Both the position numbers and the translations under genes were made by a program. 64,000 nt of DNA from Candidatus Sulfotelmatobacter sp. (GTDB lineage: Bacteria; Acidobacteriota; Terriglobia; Terriglobales; Acidobacteriaceae). The stretch lies in assembly GCA_036500765.1 (NCBI GenBank), contig DASYBM010000011.1:248001-312000 (forward strand). The letters run 5' to 3'. The notes beneath the pieces were generated by a model, which was not told the DNA's origin, did no database searches, and saw only the letters and a list, made by a program, of their open reading frames with translations. This document shows, in pieces, positions 35,216-44,931 of the stretch (within the stretch, counting starts at the first letter, position 1; each line of letters opens with the position of its first letter).

Positions 35216-38131
35216 CTAGAACGTGGTCGCCACCGTAAACCGGAACGTCTTGCGCGGTTCGCGCAACAGGAAACTCGGAGCGTACGTATTCACCGCCAGA
35301 TGATACGTATAGTCGCCGGCCGCGCCCGCCGGGAACATGCCACGCGTAATCGGAATCGGCGGATTCGCATTATCGTCCAGACGAAGAGGATTGTAGGCCC
35401 AGTAGATGCGGAACGGCGCGTTCACTACGGGCAGGAACATTTGCAATTCCAGTCCCGTCGACATACGGGGTTTCCAATTCGTCTGGCTCAAGACTTGCAG
35501 GTTTTGTGCTGGCTTCGGATTCAGAATGTTTCCACCCGTGCAGTTGAAGCCGGTATCGAGCGTCGGGCATCCGAACGGCGTACCAATCACCAGGTCGTAC
35601 TGCGCGGTTGCGATTTGCAATTGCGAGGGCCGTACGATCGCGTCGATGCCCGTATCGACGAACGGAGCGATTGCAACCGGGCCGGCAATCGTAATGCGGT
35701 ATTCCAGGTTCGACCACATACTAAGATCGCCGCCCGGGAACACGATTTGGTCGACCGGAATCGGTATGGTCCAATTGCCCTGGCGCGGGTTGGCGGGATT
35801 CTTGGGAACCGGAGTGCCATCCGGATTCGTAAGAGTAATGACGTTCGAACTTGGCAGAAATGCGACGGGCGAGATCGACCGGATATCGAACCCGCGGAGG
35901 TCGTTTTCGCCGCCCATAAACGAGCGCTGGAACGGTGGCGCTACGAGTCCACCGTAGCCGCTGATATACGAACCGTTCGCGGTGAAACCAATCGTATTCC
36001 GCCGGTTCTGAACCGGAATGAATTGCTTGTATTGCACGATGGGTTGAACCGATCGCACGGTGCCGCCCAATCCTGCGATTTGCGCCCCCAATGTCATCTG
36101 GCGTCCGCTGTGGGGAGAAATTCCGCTGTCCAGGTGATTGAACGAGAAATTGGGAAAAATCTTGCTCGTGATAATTCCATTTACCGCATTCGGTCCCGAA
36201 ATGCCGCGGAAGGCGATGTAGTCAAACAACGTCTTGGACGCGGTGCTGAGAGCAATCAAACTGGAGCGGTCCAGCGAATAGGTCATGCCGACGCGCTTGA
36301 ACGAGCGGTGCAACTGATAACTCACCGAAGTAGTAAAGCCGACGCTCGACTGAGAATAGTTCTGCAAGTTCTGCAGTTGGGCGGCGGGCAGATTCAAAGT
36401 CTGTCCGCTGAAAATGGAAAGCTGCCGGGCCTGGTTGTAGCTGATCTTATTGCCAAAAACGGAGAACCCGAACTGTATCGGACGGTCGAACATGTAAGGC
36501 TGGGTAAAGCCAAAATTCACGCTGCGCGCCAGGTTTCCGAGACTGATCTGCATCGACAAGGTTTCGCCGCGGCCCAGGAAGTTATTGGTGGCGTAGTTCA
36601 GACCGATGAAAGCTCCCTCTAGCCCACTCACGCCGCCGTTCAGTCCAATGCTGTTCTTGCCCTTCTCTTTGACTTTCAGAGTCAGGTCAACCTGTCCATT
36701 CTTCTCGTCCAGTTTCTTCTCGGTCACATTCGGATCGTCTGGTTTGAGCTGGTCGAAATAGGAAAGCTGATTCAGTCGCAGCAGGCTCAGTTCCCACAGG
36801 CGGGAGTCATACACTCCGCCTTCTTCGAGAGCCAGTTCGCGGCGGATCACTTTGTCGCGAGTGGTCGTGTTGCCAACGAATTCGATGCGGCGTACGTAGA
36901 ACTGCTTGCCCTCGTCGATGTCGATCTCGAGATAGGCCAGTTTCTTGTCATCGTCGAAGGTGGTCGAGGGAACGCCGGTGTAGTTGATATAGCCGTACTG
37001 CCCGTAGGCCTTGCGCAGAGCTTCCAGGCCTTTTGCGATTTTGTCGCGGCTGAAAATGTCTCCATCTTTCAAGGGGAACAGCGAGCGCAGGGCGGCCGTG
37101 TTGGAAATCGCCTTGTTGTTCTTGAAGGTTATCTTGCCCAGGCGATACTTGTCGCCTTCCTCGATCGGCATCGTAATATTCACGGACTTGCCCGGGCCCG
37201 CCTGCAACAGAGGAATATGCACACCTCTGTGTCCGGTGTCGTGGATTTCGGTCTTCGGGTCGCCAACGTTCGCTTTGAAGTAGCCCCGGTTCTGATATTC
37301 CGCCCGCACCCGCTCGGTATCTTCCTCCAGTTTCGTAGCGTCGTAGGTCTTGGCGAACAGGTTCTCCAGGAAGATGGAATGGGGGACCCCGACCGGTTTC
37401 AGGTTCTTCATTGCTGCGCGCAGCACGCGCGATTTAATGGCTTTATTGCCTTCGAATGTGATTTTGCCGACTTTAACTTTGGGGCCTTCCTTGATCACAA
37501 ACGTAATGCCGACCGCAGCAGGGGGAATCTGCCGTACTTCGGTGCGGATGGTCGCAAACTGCCGCCCGTGTTCGGAAAGCAAGCCCTTGATGGAGACTTC
37601 CGCTTTCTTGACGCGCGTTGGGTCATATTGGCTTTCTACCACCAGGCCGACCTTGTCCTGCTTAAATCGGTCAAGGACGTCGCTGGTCGATACCGAACTG
37701 AGGCCCGTATAGTTAATTTCGCGGATCGTCGGCTTTTCCTTCACCTGGAAAGTCACCCGCCAACCCTTCGGGGTCTGTTCCCGCACGATCTTGAGATCTT
37801 CGAAGTAGCCCGTGTTCCACAACGAGTTGAAGTCGCGTTCCAGAGCGGACACGTCATAGACATCCCCAGGCTTGGTGAAGATACGGGCGCGAATGGTCTC
37901 GGCAGGGATGCGCCGGTTTCCGCTGACATTGATCTCCGAAATCACGTCGCTCTGCGCCCAGGCCGGGGTCGCGGTCACCAGCAATAATGTGATTAAGGCC
38001 CAACAAGATGAGCGCGCATACCGCCCCAGTCCCAACCACGACCTCTGCGATGAAAGCCGTCGCAATGAAAGCATGCGGAATGAAGAAGATGGCCCAGACG
38101 CGTCCCCGGGAAAGCGGGGTCGCGTAGACAC
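35216..38131 (-). CDS. bamA: Outer-membrane assembly factor BamA
   Basis: Central BAM component (971 residues, longer than the roughly 810 of E. coli) that folds beta-barrels into the outer membrane. A signal peptide ends near ATPAWAQS. Five POTRA units follow: ISEINVSGNRRIPAETIR, REINYTGLSSVS, VGKITFEGNKAIK, LGKITFKNNKAIS and VRRIEFVGNTTT. The 16-stranded barrel shows NFLGRGETLSMQISLGN, the lid motif region around FMGGENDLRGFDIRSISP (RGF of loop 6), and ends FRFTVATTF. GTG start at 38131; an internal ATG at 38074 would also leave a complete signal peptide. Upstream is a TATAAT at 38203-38208. Confidence 0.95.
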   Translation of the reverse strand: MSTRPRFPGDASGPSSSFRMLSLRRLSSQRSWLGLGRYARSSCWALITLLLVTATPAWAQSDVISEINVSGNRRIPAETIRARIFTKPGDVYDVSALERDFNSLWNTGYFEDLKIVREQTPKGWRVTFQVKEKPTIREINYTGLSSVSTSDVLDRFKQDKVGLVVESQYDPTRVKKAEVSIKGLLSEHGRQFATIRTEVRQIPPAAVGITFVIKEGPKVKVGKITFEGNKAIKSRVLRAAMKNLKPVGVPHSIFLENLFAKTYDATKLEEDTERVRAEYQNRGYFKANVGDPKTEIHDTGHRGVHIPLLQAGPGKSVNITMPIEEGDKYRLGKITFKNNKAISNTAALRSLFPLKDGDIFSRDKIAKGLEALRKAYGQYGYINYTGVPSTTFDDDKKLAYLEIDIDEGKQFYVRRIEFVGNTTTRDKVIRRELALEEGGVYDSRLWELSLLRLNQLSYFDQLKPDDPNVTEKKLDEKNGQVDLTLKVKEKGKNSIGLNGGVSGLEGAFIGLNYATNNFLGRGETLSMQISLGNLARSVNFGFTQPYMFDRPIQFGFSVFGNKISYNQARQLSIFSGQTLNLPAAQLQNLQNYSQSSVGFTTSVSYQLHRSFKRVGMTYSLDRSSLIALSTASKTLFDYIAFRGISGPNAVNGIITSKIFPNFSFNHLDSGISPHSGRQMTLGAQIAGLGGTVRSVQPIVQYKQFIPVQNRRNTIGFTANGSYISGYGGLVAPPFQRSFMGGENDLRGFDIRSISPVAFLPSSNVITLTNPDGTPVPKNPANPRQGNWTIPIPVDQIVFPGGDLSMWSNLEYRITIAGPVAIAPFVDTGIDAIVRPSQLQIATAQYDLVIGTPFGCPTLDTGFNCTGGNILNPKPAQNLQVLSQTNWKPRMSTGLELQMFLPVVNAPFRIYWAYNPLRLDDNANPPIPITRGMFPAGAAGDYTYHLAVNTYAPSFLLREPRKTFRFTVATTF

Positions 38132-38202
38132 AACAAGGTTCTCCGAATGAAAGCGAAAAGGAATCGCTACGACCTCAGCCTCTGGGATGTGAGAAAACTG
38201 TC

Positions 38203-38208
38203 ATTATA
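38203..38208 (-). promoter_or_regulatory. -10 box of bamA
   Basis: TATAAT on the minus strand, about 72 bases before the bamA start. A TTGGAC lies 19 bases further upstream and may serve as -35. Confidence 0.4.
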
Positions 38209-38272
38209 CGGCAGTGCAAGGGAAAGCGTCCAAGTCGCAACTCTTTCTGAAGTGGTTCTGCAATAGCCTCAA

Positions 38273-38352
38273 TCACAAAGGTCACGAAGAAACATGAAGT
38301 AAAATTTCTTACTGATCACGCTCGCGATACTTCGTGATTCAGGGCCTTTCTT
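38273..38352. repeat. Inverted repeat with CACGAAG words
   Basis: The left arm CACAAAGGTCACGAAGAAAC followed by ATGAAG faces the right arm CTTCGTGATTC followed by CCTTTC. It lies in the gap between bamA and the oxidoreductase gene. Confidence 0.45.
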
Positions 38353-38369
38353 CCTTCTGACCTGTTGCT

Positions 38370-40607
38370 TCATTGGGATGGCTTGGATAACTCTACATCA
38401 ACCAAGACGGAATAAAACGTGGCCGAGTTGCCCATGTCGGTAAGTTTTTCTGAGGTGAGGGCATTAATACTCTGGAAGCCAGGGGTCATTTTGGCCCAAT
38501 TGAGGGTGGCGGACACGACTCCGGGTTGGACCTTGCCATCGACTTTCGCCTTCAATACGATGTCGCCACGGTCGTTGAAGACCCGGACCTCGTCGCCATC
38601 GGCAATGCCGCGGGCGCCGGCATCCGCCGAACTGATCTCGAGAAGACCCGGCTCTTCCATTTCCTGAACCGACGGCACATTGGTGAACGTGGAATTGAGA
38701 AAGTTATCGGCCTTCCGCGCCAGTAGCTCCAGTGGGAGGGTATGATCCTTTTTCCCATGCCGCGACTCAGTAGGAGGAATAAAGTCGGCGACTGGATCAA
38801 GCCCCAAAGCCTTCACCGCCTCGCTGTAAAGCTCCGCCTTCCCCGAGGCAGTTCTAAAATTTCCGTAAGCAAAGGGAAGAAAAGCTTCTGCTTGTGCTGG
38901 CAAAGCGGCAGCTTGCCCTGAGCGAATTCGAAGCGGCTGCCCAACGGAGCGAAGCTCCTCGCCGGAAGCCTGCCGAGTGGCGGAAGCCCCGAATCCCAAC
39001 CGCACCGGGCCCTGTTCCAACCGCTTGCGGCTCATCCCCTCCATCAACGGATTCTTCGACTCCAGAGCTGAGTCGATCATCTCGTCGACGCTCTCTTGAA
39101 AGCACTCCTCTTCAAATCCCATCCGCTCCGCCAGCCCGCGGAACAGTTCCACATTTGATCGGCACTCGCCCAGCGGCTCGATGGCCTGATTCGAGACTTG
39201 CAGGTAATAATGCCCGTAGCCCTTTTGCAAATCTTTGTGCTCGAAGAATGTGGTCGCTGGCAGCACGACATCGGCATAGTCGGTGGTGTCGGTTAGAAAT
39301 TGCTCGTGCACCACGGTAAACAGATCCGGCCGCAACAGCCCGCGGACCACTTCATTATGCTCCGGACAAACCGCCGCTGGATTGCAGTTGTAAACAAACA
39401 AGGCCTTCACCGGCGGATCATTCCCTGTGTTGAGCACGCGTCCCAACTTGACCATATTGACGGTTCGCGCTTCCCGCCCCAGCGCAGTGTGCATCAGATC
39501 GGGACGCTTTAATCCTTCAGTGTTCAGATCCACCGCTCCGCTCACAGACATCTGCAACCCGCCGCCGATTTCTTTCCATGATCCAGTGATGCAGGGCAGC
39601 ATGCAGATTGCCCGCGTCGCCATACCGCCGCCTTCCGAGCGCTGCACGCCATAGTTCAGGCGAATTACCGAAGGTCTTACTGCGGCATACTCCCGCGCCA
39701 GCCTGCGAATATCGTCAGCCGCGATCCCCGTCCATTGCTCGACACGCTCCGGTGAATACTCCTTCACCTTCTCCTGCAATTGCTCGAAGCCCAGCGTGTA
39801 TTTAGAAACATAATCGGCGTCGTGCAGATTTTCGCCGATGATGACGTGCATCATGCCCAGCGCCAGCGCCGCGTCCGTTCCCGGATTGATGGGCAAATAC
39901 CAGTCGGCGCACTCTGCGGTCCGTGTGCGATAGGGATCGATCACCACAAGCTTTGCGCCATTGCGCCGCGCCTCGGCGATGAACGGCCACAAATGAACGT
40001 TATTGCCGTGGATGTTCGACGCCCACGCAATGATGTATTTGGAATGCCGAAACTGCTCCGGCTCAGTGCCAAGCTTCACGCCGTAAACAGATTTCAGCCC
40101 CGCTTCGCCGGCCGCCGAACAGATCGTCCGATCAAGCTGCGAAGCGCCGAGCCGGTGAAAAAATCGCCGGTCCATGGAAGCGCTATTGAGCGCTCCCAAA
40201 GTACCGCCATAGGAATAGGGCAGGATCGCCTCACTGCCGAACTCGCGAGTAATCGCGCGAAAGCGCAAGGCGATCTCATCGAGGGCCTCGTCCCACGAAA
40301 TCCGCTCCCAGGCGTGTGTCGCACTTGCCTGTGTGGGGACAGCCGCCCTCGGCTGTCCATGCGGAGCGAAGCTCCGCTGCCCCGCCGCCGGCCCCTTAGC
40401 CGCGATCCGTCGCATCGGATACATCACCCGATCCGGCGAATACACCCGATCCAGATATTTCGCCACCTTCGCGCACAAAAACCCGCGCGTCACAGGATGT
40501 TCCGGGTCCCCCTGAATCCGCGTCGCCCGCCCATCCTGCACGGTAATCAGCACCCCGCAAGCATCCGGGCAATCGTGTGGACACGCGGCATGAATTACCT
40601 GCTTCAT
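38370..40607 (-). CDS. Molybdopterin-dependent oxidoreductase (DMSO reductase superfamily)
   Basis: A 745-residue enzyme carrying bis-MGD molybdenum and one [4Fe-4S] cluster. The cluster ligands are in ACPHDCPDACGV and GFLCAK near the N-terminus; the molybdopterin domains follow (GTDAALALGMMHVI, FVYNCNPAAVCPEHN), with a C-terminal dinucleotide-binding domain (DEVRVFNDRGDIVLKAKV). No twin-arginine signal, so probably cytoplasmic. The ATG at 40607 fits the family; the frame extends 15 codons upstream. Two stretches look inserted relative to the family: about residues 83-112 and about 540-575, both coded by palindromic repeat sequence. The substrate is unknown; formate or polysulfide-type assignments cannot be made. 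Confidence 0.88.
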   Translation of the reverse strand: MKQVIHAACPHDCPDACGVLITVQDGRATRIQGDPEHPVTRGFLCAKVAKYLDRVYSPDRVMYPMRRIAAKGPAAGQRSFAPHGQPRAAVPTQASATHAWERISWDEALDEIALRFRAITREFGSEAILPYSYGGTLGALNSASMDRRFFHRLGASQLDRTICSAAGEAGLKSVYGVKLGTEPEQFRHSKYIIAWASNIHGNNVHLWPFIAEARRNGAKLVVIDPYRTRTAECADWYLPINPGTDAALALGMMHVIIGENLHDADYVSKYTLGFEQLQEKVKEYSPERVEQWTGIAADDIRRLAREYAAVRPSVIRLNYGVQRSEGGGMATRAICMLPCITGSWKEIGGGLQMSVSGAVDLNTEGLKRPDLMHTALGREARTVNMVKLGRVLNTGNDPPVKALFVYNCNPAAVCPEHNEVVRGLLRPDLFTVVHEQFLTDTTDYADVVLPATTFFEHKDLQKGYGHYYLQVSNQAIEPLGECRSNVELFRGLAERMGFEEECFQESVDEMIDSALESKNPLMEGMSRKRLEQGPVRLGFGASATRQASGEELRSVGQPLRIRSGQAAALPAQAEAFLPFAYGNFRTASGKAELYSEAVKALGLDPVADFIPPTESRHGKKDHTLPLELLARKADNFLNSTFTNVPSVQEMEEPGLLEISSADAGARGIADGDEVRVFNDRGDIVLKAKVDGKVQPGVVSATLNWAKMTPGFQSINALTSEKLTDMGNSATFYSVLVDVELSKPSQ
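38946..38958. repeat. Palindrome inside the oxidoreductase gene
   Basis: GGAGCgaaGCTCC lies in a stretch (about 38900-38990) that encodes an apparent in-frame insertion. The same core occurs at 40362-40376 in the second apparent insertion. Confidence 0.5.
40337..40377. repeat. Double palindrome inside the oxidoreductase gene
   Basis: GGACAGCCG and CGGCTGTCC (40337-40358) form a perfect 9-bp stem; GCGGAGCgaaGCTCCGC (40361-40377) a perfect 7-bp stem. The sequence resembles intergenic repeats elsewhere in the window (GGACAGCCGCCC also at 33104-33115) rather than protein-coding sequence. Confidence 0.6.
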
Positions 40608-40614
40608 CCTTACG

Positions 40615-40620
40615 ATTATA
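40615..40620 (-). promoter_or_regulatory. -10 box of the oxidoreductase gene (leaderless arrangement)
   Basis: TATAAT on the minus strand with seven bases before the ATG at 40607. Those seven bases contain AAGG adjacent to the ATG, too close to act as a normal ribosome binding site. Confidence 0.5.
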
Positions 40621-40649
40621 GAGTGCTTGTCTCGGTGCTGCGAACAAAA

Positions 40650-40678
40650 CAAAAAGGCATCCGAAAAACGAATGCCTT
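40650..40678 (-). terminator. Rho-independent terminator after frr
   Basis: Stem AAGGCATTCG/CGGATGCCTT (one G-T pair) with a T-rich loop, followed by TTTTTG on the minus strand. It lies 58 bp after the frr stop and ends the translation-factor cluster. Confidence 0.85.
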
Positions 40679-40708
40679 CCCTGAATGTCCAGCTAAGAAT
40701 GCAGGGCC

Positions 40709-40736
40709 AACGACCGACGACTAACGACCGACGACT
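40709..40736. repeat. Two perfect copies of AACGACCGACGACT
   Basis: A 14-bp word is repeated exactly twice in tandem (40709-40722, 40723-40736). It abuts the frr stop codon. The word is related to CGACCAACGA words at 43126-43168. Confidence 0.75.
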
Positions 40737-41320
40737 TACTTTAGTTCCAACACTTCATTTTCTTTGCCCTTGCTCATCTCTTCCATCTTCTTAATCTCGC
40801 CGTCGGTCAGCTTCTGAATTTCTTCGAGCGAGCGCTTCTCATCGTCTTCGGTAATCTTCTTGTCTTTCAGGGCCTTTTTGATCGCGTCGTTGCCGTCGCG
40901 CCGAATGTTGCGAACCGCCGTCCGGTGCTCTTCGAGTATCCGATGCAGATGCTTCACCATATCCTGGCGGCGCTCCTGCGTGAGCGGCGGTACCGGGATG
41001 CGGATGAGTTTGCCGTCGTTCATGGGATTCAATCCCATCTCACCAGACCGGATCGCCTTTTCAATCGCGCCCAGTTGTGAAGTGTCAAATGGCTGCACCG
41101 TAATCAACTGCGCCTCAGGCGCGTGCACCTGCGCGACCTGATTCAGCGGCATTTGCGAACCATAGTAGTCGACACTCACGTTATCGAGCATGTGCACGTT
41201 CGCGCGCCCGGTGCGTACCCCGGCCATGGCCTTGCGAAAATCTTCTACGGCCTTATCCATGCGCGTTTTTAGTTGCGCATACGTTTCTTTCAGTCCGGCA
41301 ATCTGGGCCATCATCGCCAT
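40736..41320 (-). CDS. frr: Ribosome recycling factor
   Basis: A 194-residue factor that, with EF-G, splits post-termination ribosomes. The family signatures are present: [32 protein letters not shown] near the N-terminus, [22 protein letters not shown] and the [29 protein letters not shown] region. Its extended C-terminus ([11 protein letters not shown]) is slightly longer than usual. The ATG has GGAGG eight bases upstream. A TATAAT at 41357-41362 suggests its own promoter, although it follows pyrH as in most bacteria. Confidence 0.97.
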   Translation of the reverse strand: MAMMAQIAGLKETYAQLKTRMDKAVEDFRKAMAGVRTGRANVHMLDNVSVDYYGSQMPLNQVAQVHAPEAQLITVQPFDTSQLGAIEKAIRSGEMGLNPMNDGKLIRIPVPPLTQERRQDMVKHLHRILEEHRTAVRNIRRDGNDAIKKALKDKKITEDDEKRSLEEIQKLTDGEIKKMEEMSKGKENEVLELK

Positions 41321-41356
41321 AGGGTAGGCCTCCGTGTTACGCGGTCAAAACGTGGA

Positions 41357-41362
41357 ATTATA
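41357..41362 (-). promoter_or_regulatory. Probable -10 box of frr
   Basis: TATAAT on the minus strand, 36 bases before the frr ATG, between the gene and the CACGGAT hairpin. The -35 region is not clear. Confidence 0.45.
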
Positions 41363-41381
41363 AACCCGTCAAAAATAACCT

Positions 41382-41454
41382 GCCACGGATTTTGCACGGA
41401 TGAACACGGATCAAGATCGCGATTTATCCGTGTGCATCCGTGCAAATCCGTGGC
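41382..41454. repeat. Long inverted repeat with CACGGAT words
   Basis: The left arm (41382-41410) carries CACGGAT, GCACGGAT and ACACGGAT; the right arm (41424-41454) has ATCCGTGTGCATCCGTGC and AATCCGTGG. Over about 29 bases the arms are nearly perfect complements. It lies between pyrH and frr, touching the pyrH stop. Confidence 0.8.
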
Positions 41455-42182
41455 TAAACTTGCGCGCTGACCATGGACCCGATCTTCTCGCCGAGCACTA
41501 CGCGGCGGATATTTCCGTGGTGGTTCAGGTTGAAAACGATGATCGGCAGGTTATTGTCCTTGCAGAGGCTGATGGCCGTCGAGTCCATTACTTTCAGGCC
41601 CAGCTTGAGAACATCCATGTAGGAGATGTGGTTGAATTTCTTGGCACCATCGACCTTCAGCGGGTCGGCGTCGTAAATGCCATCCACGCGCGTGGCCTTG
41701 AGAATGGCGTCGGCCTTGATCTCCATGGCGCGCAGCGAGGCTGCGGTGTCGGTCGAAAAATATGGATTGCCCGTGCCGCCAGCAAAAATCACGACGCGGC
41801 CTTTTTCCAGATGCCGAATCGCACGCCGCCGGATGAACGGCTCCGCCACCTGCTTCATTTCGATCGCCGATTGTACCCGCGTGTAAACGTCCTGCTTCTC
41901 CAACGCATCCTGTAATGCCAGTGCATTGATCACGGTGGCCAGCATGCCCATGTGGTCGGCTGAGACGCGGTCCATGTCCTTGGCCTGCTGCGCCACGCCG
42001 CGGAAAAAATTTCCTCCGCCGACGACAATCGCGAGCTGCACGCCCAGCTTGTGAACGTCCGCCAGTTCCGCCGCGACTTCGTGGATGCGTGCCGTATCGA
42101 CGCCAAAGCCCTGATTGGCCGCGAGCGCCTCACCGGAAATCTTGAGCAGGATTCGTTTGAAGGCAGGGGTAGGAGTCGTCAT
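41454..42182 (-). CDS. pyrH: UMP kinase
   Basis: Cytoplasmic amino-acid-kinase-family enzyme (242 residues) phosphorylating UMP to UDP in pyrimidine nucleotide synthesis. Landmarks are [14 protein letters not shown] at the N-terminus, [59 protein letters not shown], and [13 protein letters not shown]. The length is normal. The order rpsB-tsf-pyrH-frr is the widely conserved arrangement. A terminator after tsf (42284-42308) suggests that pyrH is expressed at least partly from its own promoter. Confidence 0.97.
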   Translation of the reverse strand: MTTPTPAFKRILLKISGEALAANQGFGVDTARIHEVAAELADVHKLGVQLAIVVGGGNFFRGVAQQAKDMDRVSADHMGMLATVINALALQDALEKQDVYTRVQSAIEMKQVAEPFIRRRAIRHLEKGRVVIFAGGTGNPYFSTDTAASLRAMEIKADAILKATRVDGIYDADPLKVDGAKKFNHISYMDVLKLGLKVMDSTAISLCKDNNLPIIVFNLNHHGNIRRVVLGEKIGSMVSAQV

Positions 42183-42283
42183 GAGATATCAGTCTAGCAG
42201 CGAAGTTAGTAACGCCGGCGTCCCGCCGGCTGTTGCGGGGGCGTCTCGCCCACGCACCGGAGAGTCAGGAAAATGCAAACAGA

Positions 42284-42308
42284 AAAAAAGGGCGCCGGAA
42301 GGGCGCCC
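42284..42308 (-). terminator. Rho-independent terminator after tsf
   Basis: Perfect stem GGGCGCC/GGCGCCC with a 5-nt loop (42290-42308), then TTTTTTT on the minus strand. It begins five bases beyond the tsf stop. Confidence 0.92.
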
Positions 42309-42312
42309 TGAC

Positions 42313-42996
42313 CTATTCAGCCTTAGGTTCTGTAGCCTTCGTAACGGCAACGGTTTCGCCCGCATCACCTACTTTAAAGCGCGCGAAGCGCCGCACGGCG
42401 ATGTTCTCGCCCAGCTTACCCACCTTGGCAGCGATTAGCTGCGAGATCGAGATGGTCTGGTCTTTGATGAAGGGCTGCTCGAGCAGGCACACTTCCTCGT
42501 AGAACTTTTCCATCTTGCCGGTAACCATCTTCTCGGCGATGTTGGCCGGCTTGCCGCTGGCAAGGGCCTGGGCCAGAAAGATTTCTTTTTCTCGCGCGAA
42601 ATCCGCCGCCGTAACGTCCTCTTTGCGGACATACTTCGGATCGCTGGCCGCGATGTGCATCGCGATGTCGTGCACCAGCTCCTTGAAGTCATCAGTGCGC
42701 GCCACGAAGTCGCTCTCGCAATTCACTTCGACGAGCACGCCGATCTTGCCCCCGGCGTGAATGTACTGCGCCACCGATCCTTCGCTGGTCACGCGTGTCG
42801 CCTTCTTGGCCGCGACCGAAACGCCTTTTTTGCGCAGAATCACGACCGCCTGCTCCATATCGCCCTTGGCTTCCGTCAAGGCTTGCTTGCAATCCATCAT
42901 GGGAGCGCCGGTTTTTTCCCGGAGATCTTTCACTTGTCCCGCCGAAATGTTGGGACGCCCGCTGTCATTTGGTTCGGGACTGGCAATGGTAGACAT
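42313..42996 (-). CDS. tsf: Elongation factor Ts
   Basis: Nucleotide-exchange factor for EF-Tu, 227 residues, the shorter form lacking part of the E. coli C-terminal region. The UBA-like N-terminus has VKDLREKTGAPMMDCKQALTEA, followed by the core with EGSVAQYIHAGGKIGVLVEVNCESDFVAR and AMHIAASDP. The C-terminal segment carries VCLLEQPFIKDQTISISQLI. AAGGA lies 12 bases before the ATG. Cotranscribed with rpsB, ending at the terminator just past its stop. Confidence 0.97.
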   Translation of the reverse strand: MSTIASPEPNDSGRPNISAGQVKDLREKTGAPMMDCKQALTEAKGDMEQAVVILRKKGVSVAAKKATRVTSEGSVAQYIHAGGKIGVLVEVNCESDFVARTDDFKELVHDIAMHIAASDPKYVRKEDVTAADFAREKEIFLAQALASGKPANIAEKMVTGKMEKFYEEVCLLEQPFIKDQTISISQLIAAKVGKLGENIAVRRFARFKVGDAGETVAVTKATEPKAE

Positions 42997-43125
42997 AATC
43001 TAAATGATTCCTTTTCACCACTTCGTTCTTTGACCCTATAAACTGAAACCCGCGCCGGGCGATCTATGAAGAACGACCCGCGCGGGTCTGATTTCAAAAT
43101 GCCCGAATTTCTGTATCGGCAAAGC

Positions 43126-43168
43126 CACGACCAACGACTGACGACCAACGGCCGAGGACCAACGACCG
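43126..43168. repeat. Degenerate CGACCAACGAC words between tsf and rpsB
   Basis: Successive words CACGACCAACGACTGACGAC, CAACGGCCGAGGACC and AACGACCG form a degenerate short tandem array with a period of about 14. It ends four bases before the rpsB stop at 43172, and the words match those beside frr (40709-40736). Confidence 0.5.
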
Positions 43169-43171
43169 CTC

Positions 43172-44065
<894 letters not shown>

Positions 44066-44106
44066 TGAACCTCCTCTTTAGTCTGCATCGGAAGTTCTAG
44101 AGTTCA

Positions 44107-44182
44107 AGCTTCAATGTTTCAAGGTTGCGAAGTTTCAAAGTGCTTATCTTTGAAACTTTGAAACCTTGAAACGTCGAAACTT
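44107..44182. repeat. Inverted repeat with TTTGAAAC words upstream of rpsB
   Basis: Arms at 44107-44140 and 44148-44182 match at 30 of 35 positions as reverse complements and are built of GTTTCAAGG/GTTTCAAAG words. The remaining gap up to rpsI (44183-44389) holds further short-word repeats (TCAGCTATCAGCCGTCAGCT near 44259) and a GTCATTCCGAGCG block near 44315, but no gene. Confidence 0.7.
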
Positions 44183-44389
44183 GCTCTTCCCTCCGATTGC
44201 CATTCCCGTCCCCGCGCCGCGAGGCACGAGAAGAATTGAACACCTAAAACAAACTGTCAGCTATCAGCCGTCAGCTCTCAGCTAAACCCAAACCAAACCA
44301 ACCCAAACAAAAGGTCATTCCGAGCGGAGGCGCTTTTCAGCCTGAGCGAGGAATCTCAATCTCCTCGGTCCCGGCCCACGGTGACGCAG

Positions 44390-44785
44390 CTACCGTTTCG
44401 AGAACTGGAAACGTTTGCGAGCGCCCTTCTGGCCGTACTTCTTGCGTTCTTTGCCGCGCGAATCGCGGCTAACGAAGCCCTCGCCTTTCAGCTTCTTGCG
44501 CAGTTCCGCATTGAACTGCATCAGGGCGCGCGCAATGCCCAACTTCACCGCGTCGGCCTGGCCGCGCACCCCGCCGCCCAATACGCTGGCGATGATGTTG
44601 AACGAAGCGCCCGTCTCCGACGAAGCCAGTGGCGCTTTCGCCGCCGAACGCTGCGCCGGGGTCACGAAATACTCTTCAAAAGCGCGACCGTTGACCTTGA
44701 AATCGCCGTTGCCCGGACGCAAATAAACCCGGGCAATCGCCGTCTTGCGGCGTCCCGTTCCGTAGTATTGAACCAGTTCTGCCAT
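44390..44785 (-). CDS. rpsI: 30S ribosomal protein S9
   Basis: A 131-residue ribosomal protein whose C-terminal tail reaches the P-site tRNA. Family features: [50 protein letters not shown], and the basic ending [15 protein letters not shown] with the terminal KR needed for tRNA contact. It follows rplM as expected. The bases just upstream of the ATG are a degenerate AGCT-word array which also contains the only candidate ribosome binding site (AGGAG, about 12 bases away). Confidence 0.97.
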   Translation of the reverse strand: MAELVQYYGTGRRKTAIARVYLRPGNGDFKVNGRAFEEYFVTPAQRSAAKAPLASSETGASFNIIASVLGGGVRGQADAVKLGIARALMQFNAELRKKLKGEGFVSRDSRGKERKKYGQKGARKRFQFSKR

Positions 44786-44787
44786 TT

Positions 44788-44820
44788 TAGCTTCTAGCTC
44801 CTAGCTCTTAGCTTCTAGCT
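44788..44820. repeat. Degenerate AGCTTCT/AGCTCCT words at the rpsI start
   Basis: The words AGCTTCT, AGCTCCT, AGCTCTT, AGCTTCT and AGCT follow each other immediately upstream of the rpsI start. The array lies in the 5' leader of rpsI. A GTCATCCTGAGCGCAG repeat block lies further upstream, near 44872. Confidence 0.6.
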
Positions 44821-44931
44821 TGAATCGCCCGAAGCGAGCTGTGATTTCTTCTCGAAACTCCCTAACCTCTTGTCATCCTGAGCGCAGCCGCTTTTCAGGC
44901 GGAGCGAACGATCTCCCGCTTATCTGCTCTC

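Noticed and set aside
35135-36622. 495-codon open frame opposite the end of bamA
   Set aside because: Antisense shadow of the bamA barrel in GC-rich DNA; arginine-rich, no domain, no ribosome binding site.
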